IMG/VR virus record: IMGVR_UViG_3300049489_000468
Location: 1-46,024 of that record
DNA: 46,024 nt
Source: a virus
Direction: 5' to 3' (one strand)
Positions 1 through 7,037 of the stretch are shown here, in pieces; positions within the stretch are counted from its first letter, which is position 1; the number at the start of each line of letters is the position of its first letter. The translations under genes were made by a program, and so were the position numbers. The notes below the pieces were generated by a model. That model had not been told where the DNA came from and searched no databases. It worked only from the letters and a program-made list of their open reading frames with translations.

Positions 1-12
1 CCCCCCCCCTAT

Positions 13-26
13 AGTGCGTCAGCACT
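13..26. other. Short inverted repeat beside first promoter
   Basis: AGTGC-GTCA-GCACT, a 5-bp stem with a 4-base loop, touches the first base of the -35 box at position 26. It could be an operator or a small hairpin; nothing else in the sequence decides. Confidence 0.35.
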
Positions 27-54
27 TGACTTAGCCACGACACTGCGCTAAACT
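26..54 (+). promoter_or_regulatory. Sigma-70-type promoter for the first gene
   Basis: TTGACT (26-31), 17-bp spacer, TAAACT (49-54), placing transcription start near 61 and the first ATG at 76. It is the obvious candidate to drive the rightward early block. The -10 shares the TAnnCT form with several other promoters here (11896, 12738, 10128, 40031 and 44434 minus). Confidence 0.65.
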
Positions 55-75
55 GATGGGCGAGGGCGGTGCTAG

Positions 76-528
76 ATGGTCGATATTACACTTAGTAGTT
101 TCAAATATGGAGTAACAAGGCATCAGATACTTATAAATAAATTACATGTAGAGTTAGTAAGTGTCTTCCCTACAGTAGCTGAGGAGTCCTTTTTCTTAGT
201 CGACTTACAAGCTAACGGTGTCTCTGCGAGCTGTACGGTTATACTAAGACCAGACCTATTTAGCTCATGTTTAACTAATCTCATTCCTACAGTGAATAAG
301 ATCCTTGCTACCACAACTAACCCACTTATTTCTAATAAACCTAAAGATGATGAGGGCGACTGGGCTCAGATAGTTAGCAATGCAGTAAGAGATGGAATAG
401 TACTACCGCATGGATACACAGTAGACAGTTACGTTAACTGCGAATGCGGCGCTGAAGCTACGTATGGCAAAGAGACTGCTGACGCGGCGAAGCTCCACAG
501 TACATGGTGTCCTAGAGGGAGGCTGTAG
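76..528 (+). CDS. Hypothetical protein with C-terminal Cys/His cluster
   Basis: 150 residues. The body is not recognised. The C-terminal 30 residues carry a CEC...HSTWC arrangement (about residues 122-146) that resembles small zinc-binding tails of other phage proteins ending in HSxWCP, so metal binding is plausible but unproven. It is the first gene after the promoter at 26-54, so it is probably expressed early. The stop TAG shares its last base with the GTG start of the next gene (TAGTG), which suggests coupled translation. Confidence 0.75.
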   Translation: MVDITLSSFKYGVTRHQILINKLHVELVSVFPTVAEESFFLVDLQANGVSASCTVILRPDLFSSCLTNLIPTVNKILATTTNPLISNKPKDDEGDWAQIVSNAVRDGIVLPHGYTVDSYVNCECGAEATYGKETADAAKLHSTWCPRGRL

Positions 529-749
529 TGATCACGAGTCCGAAGGACCTCAAGTATACAATCCATGACTTAAATAAGTTAAGGCGATTGGCTGAACTGT
601 ACCAAACGGAGCTACAGCCAGTAGATTCATTCAATCATAGGCTTGATGCAGAACAGGTGGCATCTAAAGTGTGGTTTATAGCCACTCTTGCATTACTAGA
701 GAAACTGGGCTATTCTTTAGTTAAGGAGGGCGAGGATGGCAAAAGCTAA
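528..749 (+). CDS. Small hypothetical protein
   Basis: 73 residues, GTG start chosen because GGGAGG lies just upstream at the right spacing. The middle (LNKLRRLAELYQTEL) resembles a stretch in the tiny protein at 40181-40369 (RDLKRLAELYDHKL), which may be a shared helical motif or chance. No function is recognised. It overlaps the first gene by one base and the next gene by 14 bases. Confidence 0.65.
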   Translation: MITSPKDLKYTIHDLNKLRRLAELYQTELQPVDSFNHRLDAEQVASKVWFIATLALLEKLGYSLVKEGEDGKS

Positions 750-906
750 GAGGGCGAAGCCCGTAAACAAAGAACTACGAATATTAGCGAAGCGTATCTA
801 CGTAGCTAGACTGGCCAGAGGCCAAGTCTCTGTTGACGCAACTCTTTGCTACGTTGAAGCAAAAGAAGTACTTAAAACATTAGATGAGTGTGGGAGGGTA
901 ATATGA
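736..906 (+). CDS. Small basic hypothetical protein
   Basis: 56 residues beginning MAKAKRAKPVNKEL. It opens with ATG at 736 behind a strong AAGGAGGG (723-730) and ends TGA at 904-906, overlapping the endolysin start ATG (903) in the classic ATGA manner. The Lys/Arg-rich N-terminus and helical remainder would suit a nucleic-acid or membrane-surface contact, but that is inference only. The good ribosome site and exact fit between neighbours argue that it is real. Confidence 0.7.
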   Translation: MAKAKRAKPVNKELRILAKRIYVARLARGQVSVDATLCYVEAKEVLKTLDECGRVI

Positions 907-1349
907 GCGAAGCTGCGAGCGTAGCGAGCATCACTAAAGAGGGCGTCCTTATGGGACGTGATAAGGAATACCCACTAACGCCAGCTATGGAAGCTAACTT
1001 AGAGCGCCTAGTTGATTGCGTTAATAACCTCTTAGTATTAGCAGCAGCCCGAGGGATAGTACGAGGCACCGTAACATCTGGTTATCGACCAGGACCATAC
1101 AACAAGAAGGCGGGGGGAGCTACCACATCTGCGCATTGCACCTGCGAAGCCGTAGACCTAGCAGATCCAGGACAGGACTTAGCACACTACTTACAACAAG
1201 ACTGGATACGCAATGGCAATACCAAGTCACTACTCAAATCGTGTGGCCTTTACATGGAACATCCCGATGCTACAAAGGGATTAGTGGGATCTTGGATCCA
1301 TTTAACCATTAGAGCACCAGGGAGCGGTAACAGGGTGTTTAAGCCATGA
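903..1349 (+). CDS. Peptidase M15 family endolysin
   Basis: 148 residues. It is a zinc peptidase of the M15 type, which cuts peptide cross-links of peptidoglycan (D-Ala-D-Ala or L-Ala-D-Glu bonds) and serves phages as lysis enzyme. Visible motif: SGYRPGPYN (59-67), then SAHCTCEAVDLAD (76-88) giving zinc ligands H78 and D85, and WIHL with H133. The usual SxHxxGxAxD has Cys in place of Gly here. ATG at 903 is preferred over GTG at 888 because GGGAGGG precedes it and it overlaps the upstream stop. There is no signal peptide, so it would need a holin; candidates lie at 9731 and 15499. Confidence 0.85.
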   Translation: MSEAASVASITKEGVLMGRDKEYPLTPAMEANLERLVDCVNNLLVLAAARGIVRGTVTSGYRPGPYNKKAGGATTSAHCTCEAVDLADPGQDLAHYLQQDWIRNGNTKSLLKSCGLYMEHPDATKGLVGSWIHLTIRAPGSGNRVFKP

Positions 1350-1579
1350 GCACAATGCTTTTAAAAACACGTAAAATGGAATTCTATAGCGATGGCAGAT
1401 TAGAGATATATGACTATAAGTTAGCCACTAAGCTTAATCGCCTCATTAAAAAATATGAGGGTGGAAGATACCGTTTTATACAAGGCGAGGAAGCCATATA
1501 CTACCTCCATCAGATCAAAACTATTGAGGGCCTATCCTCGTTTTTGAGTAAACTTTCATTTCTAAGTAAGGAGGCCTAG
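1346..1579 (+). CDS. Small hypothetical protein
   Basis: 77 residues, basic and probably helical at the C-terminus, with no membrane segment. It starts by ATGA overlap with the endolysin stop and is followed by AAGGAGG that serves the next gene, so it is embedded in a lysis-like cluster. No family is recognised. Confidence 0.7.
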   Translation: MSTMLLKTRKMEFYSDGRLEIYDYKLATKLNRLIKKYEGGRYRFIQGEEAIYYLHQIKTIEGLSSFLSKLSFLSKEA

Positions 1580-1580
1580 T

Positions 1581-1994
1581 ATGGACCTTAGTTTGAAGAA
1601 CCTATTCATCATGGGCGTAGCCCTATTTGCTCTTGGATTCTATACATCACAGATGTTTCGTAGGCCACAGGTTGTTACTAAGTACGTCGATAGGGACCAC
1701 ATAAAGACAAATATAGTGACCAAGATAAAGGTAATTAAGCAAAAGGATGGAACGATAGTTGAGGAGAAGGAAGTCGTAGACAACAGCGAGAGGGATCGTC
1801 AGATCGAACACGTTGTTTCTGAGACGAAACTCCGCGACTGGAATGTTACAGCACTGTACGGTGCCCCTTATAACGCTTTAAACGAGCGTATATGGGGTCT
1901 AGGAGTACAAAGAAGGGTACTAGGCCCTGTATTCCTTGGCGTTCAATATAACTCAAATAAGAGCGTTTTAGGCACCATTAGCTTAGAGTTCTAG
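1581..1994 (+). CDS. Single-pass membrane protein of the lysis region
   Basis: 137 residues. One hydrophobic segment near the N-terminus (about residues 8-24, LFIMGVALFALGFYTSQMF) is followed by a charged stretch and a beta-type C-terminal domain ending VLGTISLEF. The topology is N-in, C-out, like an inner-membrane spanin, but the C-terminal half is more sheet-like than a typical coiled-coil i-spanin. It has a strong ribosome site (AAGGAGG, 1569-1575). Position just after the endolysin makes a lysis or envelope role likely; a phage structural membrane protein is the alternative. Confidence 0.7.
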   Translation: MDLSLKNLFIMGVALFALGFYTSQMFRRPQVVTKYVDRDHIKTNIVTKIKVIKQKDGTIVEEKEVVDNSERDRQIEHVVSETKLRDWNVTALYGAPYNALNERIWGLGVQRRVLGPVFLGVQYNSNKSVLGTISLEF

Positions 1995-2005
1995 GAAGGA
2001 CTAGT

Positions 2006-2557
2006 ATGAGCGAGGAAAAGGAAGCAATAGAGGCGTTAACAGCGCCGGAGTTTATAGACCTAGAGATGGGCGAGGCTTATCTCATTGGGGCTGTGGATGA
2101 GGGGCTAATGGCGCAGTTTAGAGTAGTGCTTAAGGCTTTTAGGAAGAGTGAGAAGAAAGAGATTAAGATCTTCTTATCTACTGAGGGAGGATCTGCTGCT
2201 TGTGGATTAGGTATCTACGATATGCTCGTGTCTTATGACAAGGATATTACGATTGTAGCTAGTGGGTACTGCTACTCAGCAGGCGTTATCATTATGCAGG
2301 CAGCTAAGAAAAGGGCTGCTACTCCTCATACTACAATCCTTATTCACTATGGATCATTAGACATTGAAGGAACACTTACACCTAAAGATATCAATGAACT
2401 GCATCAGCAAACAAAGATGATTGATTCGTTCAATCATAAGATACTTAAGACTAGGTGGAAGGGTGATAGCACTGCTTTACATAATCTGCTTAGTAAAGAT
2501 GTACTACTTACAGCGAAGCAAGCCAAGGACTATGGATTAATAGATGAGGTGGTCTAG
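2006..2557 (+). CDS. ClpP-like serine protease
   Basis: 183 residues with the ClpP/crotonase fold signature. The catalytic triad can be placed at S91 (GYCYSAGVII), H114 (TILIHYGS) and D165 (LLSKDVLLTAKQA), followed by the usual GLIDEVV ending. Phage ClpP-like enzymes often serve as prohead proteases, but those are normally beside portal and capsid genes. Here it sits 30 kb away on the other strand, in the early block, so it could equally act on host proteins or form a ClpP-like oligomer. Its length is close to host ClpP (about 195). Confidence 0.85.
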   Translation: MSEEKEAIEALTAPEFIDLEMGEAYLIGAVDEGLMAQFRVVLKAFRKSEKKEIKIFLSTEGGSAACGLGIYDMLVSYDKDITIVASGYCYSAGVIIMQAAKKRAATPHTTILIHYGSLDIEGTLTPKDINELHQQTKMIDSFNHKILKTRWKGDSTALHNLLSKDVLLTAKQAKDYGLIDEVV

Positions 2558-2558
2558 A

Positions 2559-2819
2559 ATGAGTGATTACAGAGACAGTATGTACTTAAATAGAACATTG
2601 TGTGATGTCTTAAACGACATGCGAAAATGTAACGAAACACGAAATTATGCTCTTATTAAGAGCCTTATTGAAGAGGCGCAAATCATGGCTAATAGAATGG
2701 AAGCAGGGCTTTCTGACTTGTCAGACGCAAGATATAGCTATGAGCGTGTTAAAGAACTTAAAGCAGAGATTAAAAAACTCAAGGAAGAGAAGAAAAATGT
2801 CACTGGTACTGGGGATTGA
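2559..2819 (+). CDS. Small coiled-coil hypothetical protein
   Basis: 86 residues from ATG at 2559, which directly follows the protease stop. The C-terminal third (VKELKAEIKKLKEEKK) is a charged coiled coil. It overlaps the resolvase gene that starts at 2797 in another frame. Function not recognised. Confidence 0.65.
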   Translation: MSDYRDSMYLNRTLCDVLNDMRKCNETRNYALIKSLIEEAQIMANRMEAGLSDLSDARYSYERVKELKAEIKKLKEEKKNVTGTGD

Positions 2820-3303
2820 TCCCGCAACAAGAAAATGTGGACTAGCAATATTTGATCCTAAGACCAAAGAGATTTTTTTAGCTGTTATTGTGGAATCAAA
2901 GAATAGCAATTACATCGTCCGTACAAGAGAGATAGTAAACAAGATTTGTTTACACTTAGCTTTGTTTGATGCTTCGCAGGATATCTCTGAAGTTTACATT
3001 GAGAAATTCGCAATGAAGGGTATTGCAGGAGAAATGCTTCATAAATTCATTGGAGCCTGTCAGTATGGACTTGGTGAGAGGAATGTAGCAGAAGTACGAA
3101 ATACTACTGTGAAGAAGATTGTAGGTGGCCATGGACATGCAGAAAAGAATGAGGTAGCTATAGGTGTCCTTAACTATTTCGCAGAGGACGAAGTCTCTCG
3201 CAATCATATTGAACAATTAATTGTAGACGAGAAGTGGGACATTACCGATGCCTTCGCTATTGCTATAGCGGGGCTGGAGCAGAAACATGCCATACCTAAC
3301 TGA
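2797..3303 (+). CDS. RuvC-like Holliday junction resolvase
   Basis: 168 residues. The RNase H-like acidic tetrad of RuvC is complete: D8 in LGIDPATRKCGLAI, E69 in VYIEKFAMK, and D148 with D151 in KWDITDAFAIA. RuvC-type enzymes cut four-way junctions symmetrically and let phages resolve branched replication or recombination DNA before packaging. ATG at 2797 is chosen because GGAAGAG precedes it and the protein then begins, as RuvC does, a few residues before the first Asp; upstream in-frame residues are out-of-frame readings of the previous gene. It pairs logically with PolA and the Cas4-like nuclease in this operon. Confidence 0.87.
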   Translation: MSLVLGIDPATRKCGLAIFDPKTKEIFLAVIVESKNSNYIVRTREIVNKICLHLALFDASQDISEVYIEKFAMKGIAGEMLHKFIGACQYGLGERNVAEVRNTTVKKIVGGHGHAEKNEVAIGVLNYFAEDEVSRNHIEQLIVDEKWDITDAFAIAIAGLEQKHAIPN

Positions 3304-3610
3304 GATCTATAAGAAGAGACCTTCAAAGAAAGCATGGAAGATGAGTCGTACACTCTCTCTAGAGGATTTAGAGCGTCTTTACGATAAGTATGTTGCCTTC
3401 ACTGACTCCATCGAAATAGAAGTATCGGAGACGAGCTTAGAAGCAATGGACTGGCTTAAGAAAGACCTTGAACTAATCTTCGATCCTGAGACCATTTTTG
3501 ATGCACTAGTGACAGATGTAGGAGTTGGGTATATCTTAGGGACAGTAGTGACGTATCGTACACTCAGAGCACAAGGAATACTCGATAAGGATTTCTCCTA
3601 CGATGGCTAA
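3287..3610 (+). CDS. Hypothetical protein
   Basis: 107 residues, acidic in the middle and helical, with no recognised domain. Its ATG at 3287 lies inside the end of the resolvase gene behind GGAG, an overlap of 17 bases. It also overlaps the next gene by 8 bases, in keeping with one polycistronic early message. Confidence 0.65.
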   Translation: MPYLTEIYKKRPSKKAWKMSRTLSLEDLERLYDKYVAFTDSIEIEVSETSLEAMDWLKKDLELIFDPETIFDALVTDVGVGYILGTVVTYRTLRAQGILDKDFSYDG

Positions 3611-4016
3611 TATTCTTAACCAACTTTTTATTAATACTAAAAAGCAGAACACATCTAGACAACAAATCTTCGACCTCTTTGTGAGGCCGCTCCTCATGTA
3701 CTTATACAAGGACGAGAAAGAAGAGAACTTCGACATCTTGCTTGAACAATTCTTTTGCACAGATACAAGGAAAGTATCCTTTGCTTATGCCAAGGTTCGC
3801 TTTAAGATCCCTGGCCTTTATTGTACTAATCCAAATAATCCTATTCCTGGATATGGTAACCGCGACGTTGCTGCAAAGGAGCCCCTAATCCTCAGAGCCG
3901 ACGTTGTAACTAATCGATATGACTTGCAGAGAGCTAATTCGAAAGATGATCACTTTTTTAGGTTGACTCGGGCTGAGATGGAAGCTATTATGGAGAAAGT
4001 AAATATTGTTGAGTAG
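3603..4016 (+). CDS. Hypothetical protein upstream of PolA
   Basis: 137 residues with mixed helix and strand and no motif I can name. It ends eight bases before the polymerase start, so it is translated with it; a replication accessory role is a guess from position only. Confidence 0.65.
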   Translation: MANILNQLFINTKKQNTSRQQIFDLFVRPLLMYLYKDEKEENFDILLEQFFCTDTRKVSFAYAKVRFKIPGLYCTNPNNPIPGYGNRDVAAKEPLILRADVVTNRYDLQRANSKDDHFFRLTRAEMEAIMEKVNIVE

Positions 4017-4024
4017 GAGCCATA

Positions 4025-5896
4025 ATGCTATATGCACTAGATATCGAAACCACAGGACTGAACCCCTGGAAAGATAAGATCCTTTGTATTGGTGTTTACT
4101 GTTTTGGGTCATACAAAAAAGTATTTAGAGATCTAAACAAGTTTAAAAAATGGTTTGCAGATAACCCTGACCTCGTTTACGTCACGCACAACGGAAAATT
4201 TGATTGGAAGTTTCTTCTTGTAAATGGTTTAGTCACACTTGATCAAGTGGAATGTCAATGGACGCAAGATACACAATACCTCGCACACGTTATAAAGACA
4301 AAGATCCCGGAGCAGTGGCTACTTGATTACGATGAAGAGAGAACCAAGCGCAACAAAGAATTACCAACTGGAATCGAGCATAGGAAGGCTAAAGGACTCT
4401 CTCTTAAGACACTAGTGCCCTTCTTTTTAGGCTACGCCCCTTTTTGGGAAGATCCAACGAATCACGACAACGATGAATACGTCCTTAAAGATTGTGAGTA
4501 TACCTTTGATTTACTCCCAGTACTTAGATACAACGCTACTGAACAGGACGTGAAGTTCTACTTGACCCGCATGATGCCTTGGGCGAAGATGCTTCTTAAG
4601 GCTGAACTAAAAGGGATTAGTATCGATCTTGAACTCTTAGACAAAATGACGCATGAGACACAAGACCAGATTATTGCGTTAAAGGAAGTGCTAGATACGA
4701 CTTGGGGCGATATTCACGAAGCATGGAATAAGAAGCAAGTTGAAGACCTTGATGCACAGTACCGAACAATGAGGAATGCTGCACTGGAGAAGATGAAGGC
4801 GCCAACGCCTGAGAAGCGAGAAAAGCTTTACGCAAGGTACCGCGCCCTTTATGATAAAGCAGTGAGTAAATTAGAGCCCAGGCTTAATTACGACTCCCCC
4901 GCGCAAATGTTGTGGCTTATAAAAGATCATTTAAAACTAGATGCAACTACCTATAAAGGGGAAGACAGTACTGGTAAAGCAATCTTAGAAAGGTTAGCCA
5001 ATGACGGATACAAAGAATTTAAGACCCTCCTCGAATACAGAGAAGCCCAAAAACTCCACGGATCATTCCTTGAGCCCTACAGAGAAAAGCATATCAACGG
5101 AGTCATTCATCCTACTTACAATCTGTGCGGCACGCGGACTGGACGACTTAGTTCATCTGAGCCGAATCTACAGCAAGTTACCGGAGGACTGTACCCGCTA
5201 TTTCTGGCACGACCTGGAAAAACTTTATGTCAGTATGATATGGAAGCAATCGAAGCCAAGCTCATCGCTTATTATTCGGACGATAAAGTACTTACAGAAC
5301 TTGTGCAAAAAGGTCTTTCGATCCACGACGTAAATGCAATTGACATCTTTGATCTAAAATGTGAGCCAAAAGAAGTAAAGAAGCTTCACTTAGAGGAGCG
5401 TAACGCAGCTAAGCGCCTTGGATTTAGTTGCTTTTATGGTGCCGGATGGCGCCGTATCCAGCAGGCACTGCAAGAAGTAGGCTTCAGGAAGACAGACAAA
5501 GAATGTAAAGACATCCTGAGTAGGCTTAAGAAACGCTTTGAAGGAGCCTTCCGCTTTCACGACGAGATCACTGCACAACTATTAGACGGCCACGAAGTGA
5601 TCAATCTACTCGGTCGACCCCTCTATATTGAGCGACCTGAAGACGTTTACATGAAGGGCTTTAATACCCTCATTCAATCAAGTGCCTCTGATTTGGTGTT
5701 AGAGAGTGCAAGACGAAGTGGACAAGACGTTCTCCTTTTAGTACATGACTTTATTGGTACTGAAGTTCCATTAGACTGTGCTGATAAGGCTGCGAAAGAA
5801 CTCACATATTGTATGACAAATTATAAGTTGACAAATGCGTTAGGACCAATTAAACTGACTGTCGATGGTTGCGTAAACGAAAGGTGGACAAAATGA
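4025..5896 (+). CDS. polA: Family A DNA polymerase with 3'-5' exonuclease
   Basis: 623 residues, a T7/PolI-type replicase without a 5'-3' nuclease domain. Exonuclease DEDD residues: D6 and E8 (ALDIETTGL), D60 (THNGKFDWKFL), and Y152 with D156 (EYVLKD). Polymerase motif A is YDMEAIEAKL (D405, E410), motif B RNAAKRLGFSCFYG (R459, K463, F467, Y471), and motif C VHDFIG (H574, D575). The residue after the motif C Asp is Phe where nearly all PolA enzymes have Glu. The O-helix position equivalent to E. coli 762 is Phe (F467). It is somewhat shorter than T7 polymerase (704). Its stop overlaps the next ATG. Confidence 0.95.
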   Translation: MLYALDIETTGLNPWKDKILCIGVYCFGSYKKVFRDLNKFKKWFADNPDLVYVTHNGKFDWKFLLVNGLVTLDQVECQWTQDTQYLAHVIKTKIPEQWLLDYDEERTKRNKELPTGIEHRKAKGLSLKTLVPFFLGYAPFWEDPTNHDNDEYVLKDCEYTFDLLPVLRYNATEQDVKFYLTRMMPWAKMLLKAELKGISIDLELLDKMTHETQDQIIALKEVLDTTWGDIHEAWNKKQVEDLDAQYRTMRNAALEKMKAPTPEKREKLYARYRALYDKAVSKLEPRLNYDSPAQMLWLIKDHLKLDATTYKGEDSTGKAILERLANDGYKEFKTLLEYREAQKLHGSFLEPYREKHINGVIHPTYNLCGTRTGRLSSSEPNLQQVTGGLYPLFLARPGKTLCQYDMEAIEAKLIAYYSDDKVLTELVQKGLSIHDVNAIDIFDLKCEPKEVKKLHLEERNAAKRLGFSCFYGAGWRRIQQALQEVGFRKTDKECKDILSRLKKRFEGAFRFHDEITAQLLDGHEVINLLGRPLYIERPEDVYMKGFNTLIQSSASDLVLESARRSGQDVLLLVHDFIGTEVPLDCADKAAKELTYCMTNYKLTNALGPIKLTVDGCVNERWTK

Positions 5897-6111
5897 ACAT
5901 GGATACCCGAATAAAAAACAGCATTAAGCTCAATAAAGCTAAGCAAGCCGAGCGAGAGGCCTTTGCAGCGTTTCTGCTGGAAGATCCGGAACTGACGTTG
6001 TCTTATATAAGGAAGCAACCGCTCTATACGCAAGAACAATTTAAAGAGTTCGTTGCAATATACGGCATTACTCACTGCGCCCCAGGCCAACAGGCAAAGG
6101 AGCAAGCATGA
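5893..6111 (+). CDS. Small helical hypothetical protein
   Basis: 72 residues from ATG 5893 (ATGA overlap with the polymerase stop, AAAGGTGG upstream). It is strongly helical and charged (KLNKAKQAEREAFAAFLLE). It overlaps the diphosphohydrolase start by four bases. It could be a polymerase accessory factor by position, but there is no family evidence. Confidence 0.65.
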   Translation: MNMDTRIKNSIKLNKAKQAEREAFAAFLLEDPELTLSYIRKQPLYTQEQFKEFVAIYGITHCAPGQQAKEQA

Positions 6112-6524
6112 GCTACGAGCCACGCATTGTGACCCACGGACTTACTGACTTACTAGAGAAGACAAGTGACGTGCACGAGATACAACAAGCTGGGACTAAG
6201 TACGATGAAGGTAAGCCAGATATGTCATTGCTATCGTCCGTTGCGATTGAAGAAGTTGCAAAGGTGATGACGTTTGGAAAAAGAAAATATGCAGCACACA
6301 ATTGGCGTAAAGGTATTTCGTACTCACGTTGTATCGCCGCCGCCCTTCGCCATATATTTGCATACTTGCGGGGGGAAGATATAGACCCAGAGAGTGGACT
6401 TTCCCATTTAGGCCATGCGATATGCTGCCTCATGTTTTTATTAGAGTTTATTTTAACAGGACGAACAGATCTTGATGATCGCTACAAAGGAAATAAGAAT
6501 GAGCAAATACATCCCACGACATAA
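6108..6524 (+). CDS. dATP/dGTP diphosphohydrolase, MazZ-like (DUF5664)
   Basis: 138 residues of the all-alpha MazG-like superfamily. Hallmarks in order: KYDEGKPDMSLL (31-42), acidic helix AIEEVAKVMTFG (46-57), KYAAHNWRKGISYSR (60-74), AALRHIFAYLRGED (78-91), DPESGLSHLGHAICC (93-107). In phages with 2-aminoadenine (Z) DNA, MazZ hydrolyses dGTP/dATP precursors and is paired with PurZ and a DpoZ-type polymerase. No PurZ-like gene is seen here, so ordinary nucleotide-pool control is as likely. The family assignment is good; the substrate is inferred from the family. Confidence 0.85.
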   Translation: MSYEPRIVTHGLTDLLEKTSDVHEIQQAGTKYDEGKPDMSLLSSVAIEEVAKVMTFGKRKYAAHNWRKGISYSRCIAAALRHIFAYLRGEDIDPESGLSHLGHAICCLMFLLEFILTGRTDLDDRYKGNKNEQIHPTT

Positions 6525-6717
6525 AGTAGAACAAGAACGATACCAACAAATCTTACGGAGGCTACGTTTTGGCAAAGTACAACAGGAAGAAACCGAAAGT
6601 TACGCTGAAGGCACTGAAGGCAGCATTGCTGGGAGCGGACAATATTATGGAAGTGGCAGCGGCGCTGAATCTATCGAGGGCACAGACGTTTCGCTATCTA
6701 CAGAAGTACAAGCTTAA
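6499..6717 (+). CDS. Possible small ORF overlapping the HTH gene
   Basis: 72 residues, ATG 6499 behind well-placed AAAGGA (6486-6491). The N-terminal 26 residues look protein-like, but the rest is Gly/Ser/Glu-rich and lies out of frame over the HTH gene, so the tail may be a shadow. Either a short true peptide is made whose reading sets up translation of the HTH gene, or a +1 shift joins the two. Uncertain. Confidence 0.35.
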   Translation: MSKYIPRHKVEQERYQQILRRLRFGKVQQEETESYAEGTEGSIAGSGQYYGSGSGAESIEGTDVSLSTEVQA

Positions 6718-6832
6718 GGGGCCAAAGCGTCCGAAGGCAGTAGTTTCGGTGCCTGTTAAACCCCCAGCTAGAATTACAATGATTTATCAATACCAGCGAT
6801 TCATGAGTACTTGGAGAGAACATAATGGATAA
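6569..6832 (+). CDS. Small helix-turn-helix protein
   Basis: 87 residues. A Fis/resolvase-type HTH is visible at about residues 27-50 (IMEVAAALNLSRAQTFRYLQ). The N-terminus is very basic. The start is TTG at 6569, supported by GGAGG at 6557-6561 with 7-base spacing. It is the only clear DNA-binding regulator candidate of its kind in the window, although it lies inside the operon rather than beside a divergent promoter. The target is unknown. Confidence 0.7.
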   Translation: MAKYNRKKPKVTLKALKAALLGADNIMEVAAALNLSRAQTFRYLQKYKLKGPKRPKAVVSVPVKPPARITMIYQYQRFMSTWREHNG

Positions 6833-7037
6833 TAGAGATGTACAAACAATGGATGTAGATGAAAGACTAGCAAGAGCGATGCTGGCGGATATAACACATT
6901 TACGTGAACTTATCTACAGTGCGTTTGATGCTGACGGCTCCTTCATTGGAACAAGCAGAGAGACTAGACGAGAATTCGCAAAGGTAGTAGAATACTTGAT
7001 AGAGAAGAAGTTAGTAAACGAAGAAGGTGAAGAGTGA
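6825..7037 (+). CDS. Small acidic hypothetical protein
   Basis: 70 residues, acidic and helical, no recognised family. It starts with ATG at 6825 overlapping the HTH gene by 8 bases and ends overlapping the GTG start of the nuclease gene, so it is translated as part of the same chain. Confidence 0.65.
   Translation: MDNRDVQTMDVDERLARAMLADITHLRELIYSAFDADGSFIGTSRETRREFAKVVEYLIEKKLVNEEGEE

Larger units (their letters stand above)
1..127. repeat. 127-bp terminal direct repeat, left copy
   Basis: Bases 1-127 are identical to 45898-46024. The copy starts inside a C homopolymer (9 C here, 10 C at the right-hand copy because the cut falls within the run). An exact 127-bp overlap is what a de Bruijn assembler with k=127 leaves at the ends of a circular contig, so I read it as an assembly overlap marking a circular map of about 45,897 bp rather than a biological terminal repeat. 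The first promoter and the start of the first gene lie inside it. Confidence 0.95.

Noticed and set aside
5001-5333. 110-residue ORF inside the polymerase gene
   Set aside because: Second-frame shadow of PolA with no start signal; the main frame shows all polymerase motifs.
6108-6524. Proof of diaminopurine DNA
   Set aside because: The MazZ-like gene alone does not show it; PurZ is not found in the window.
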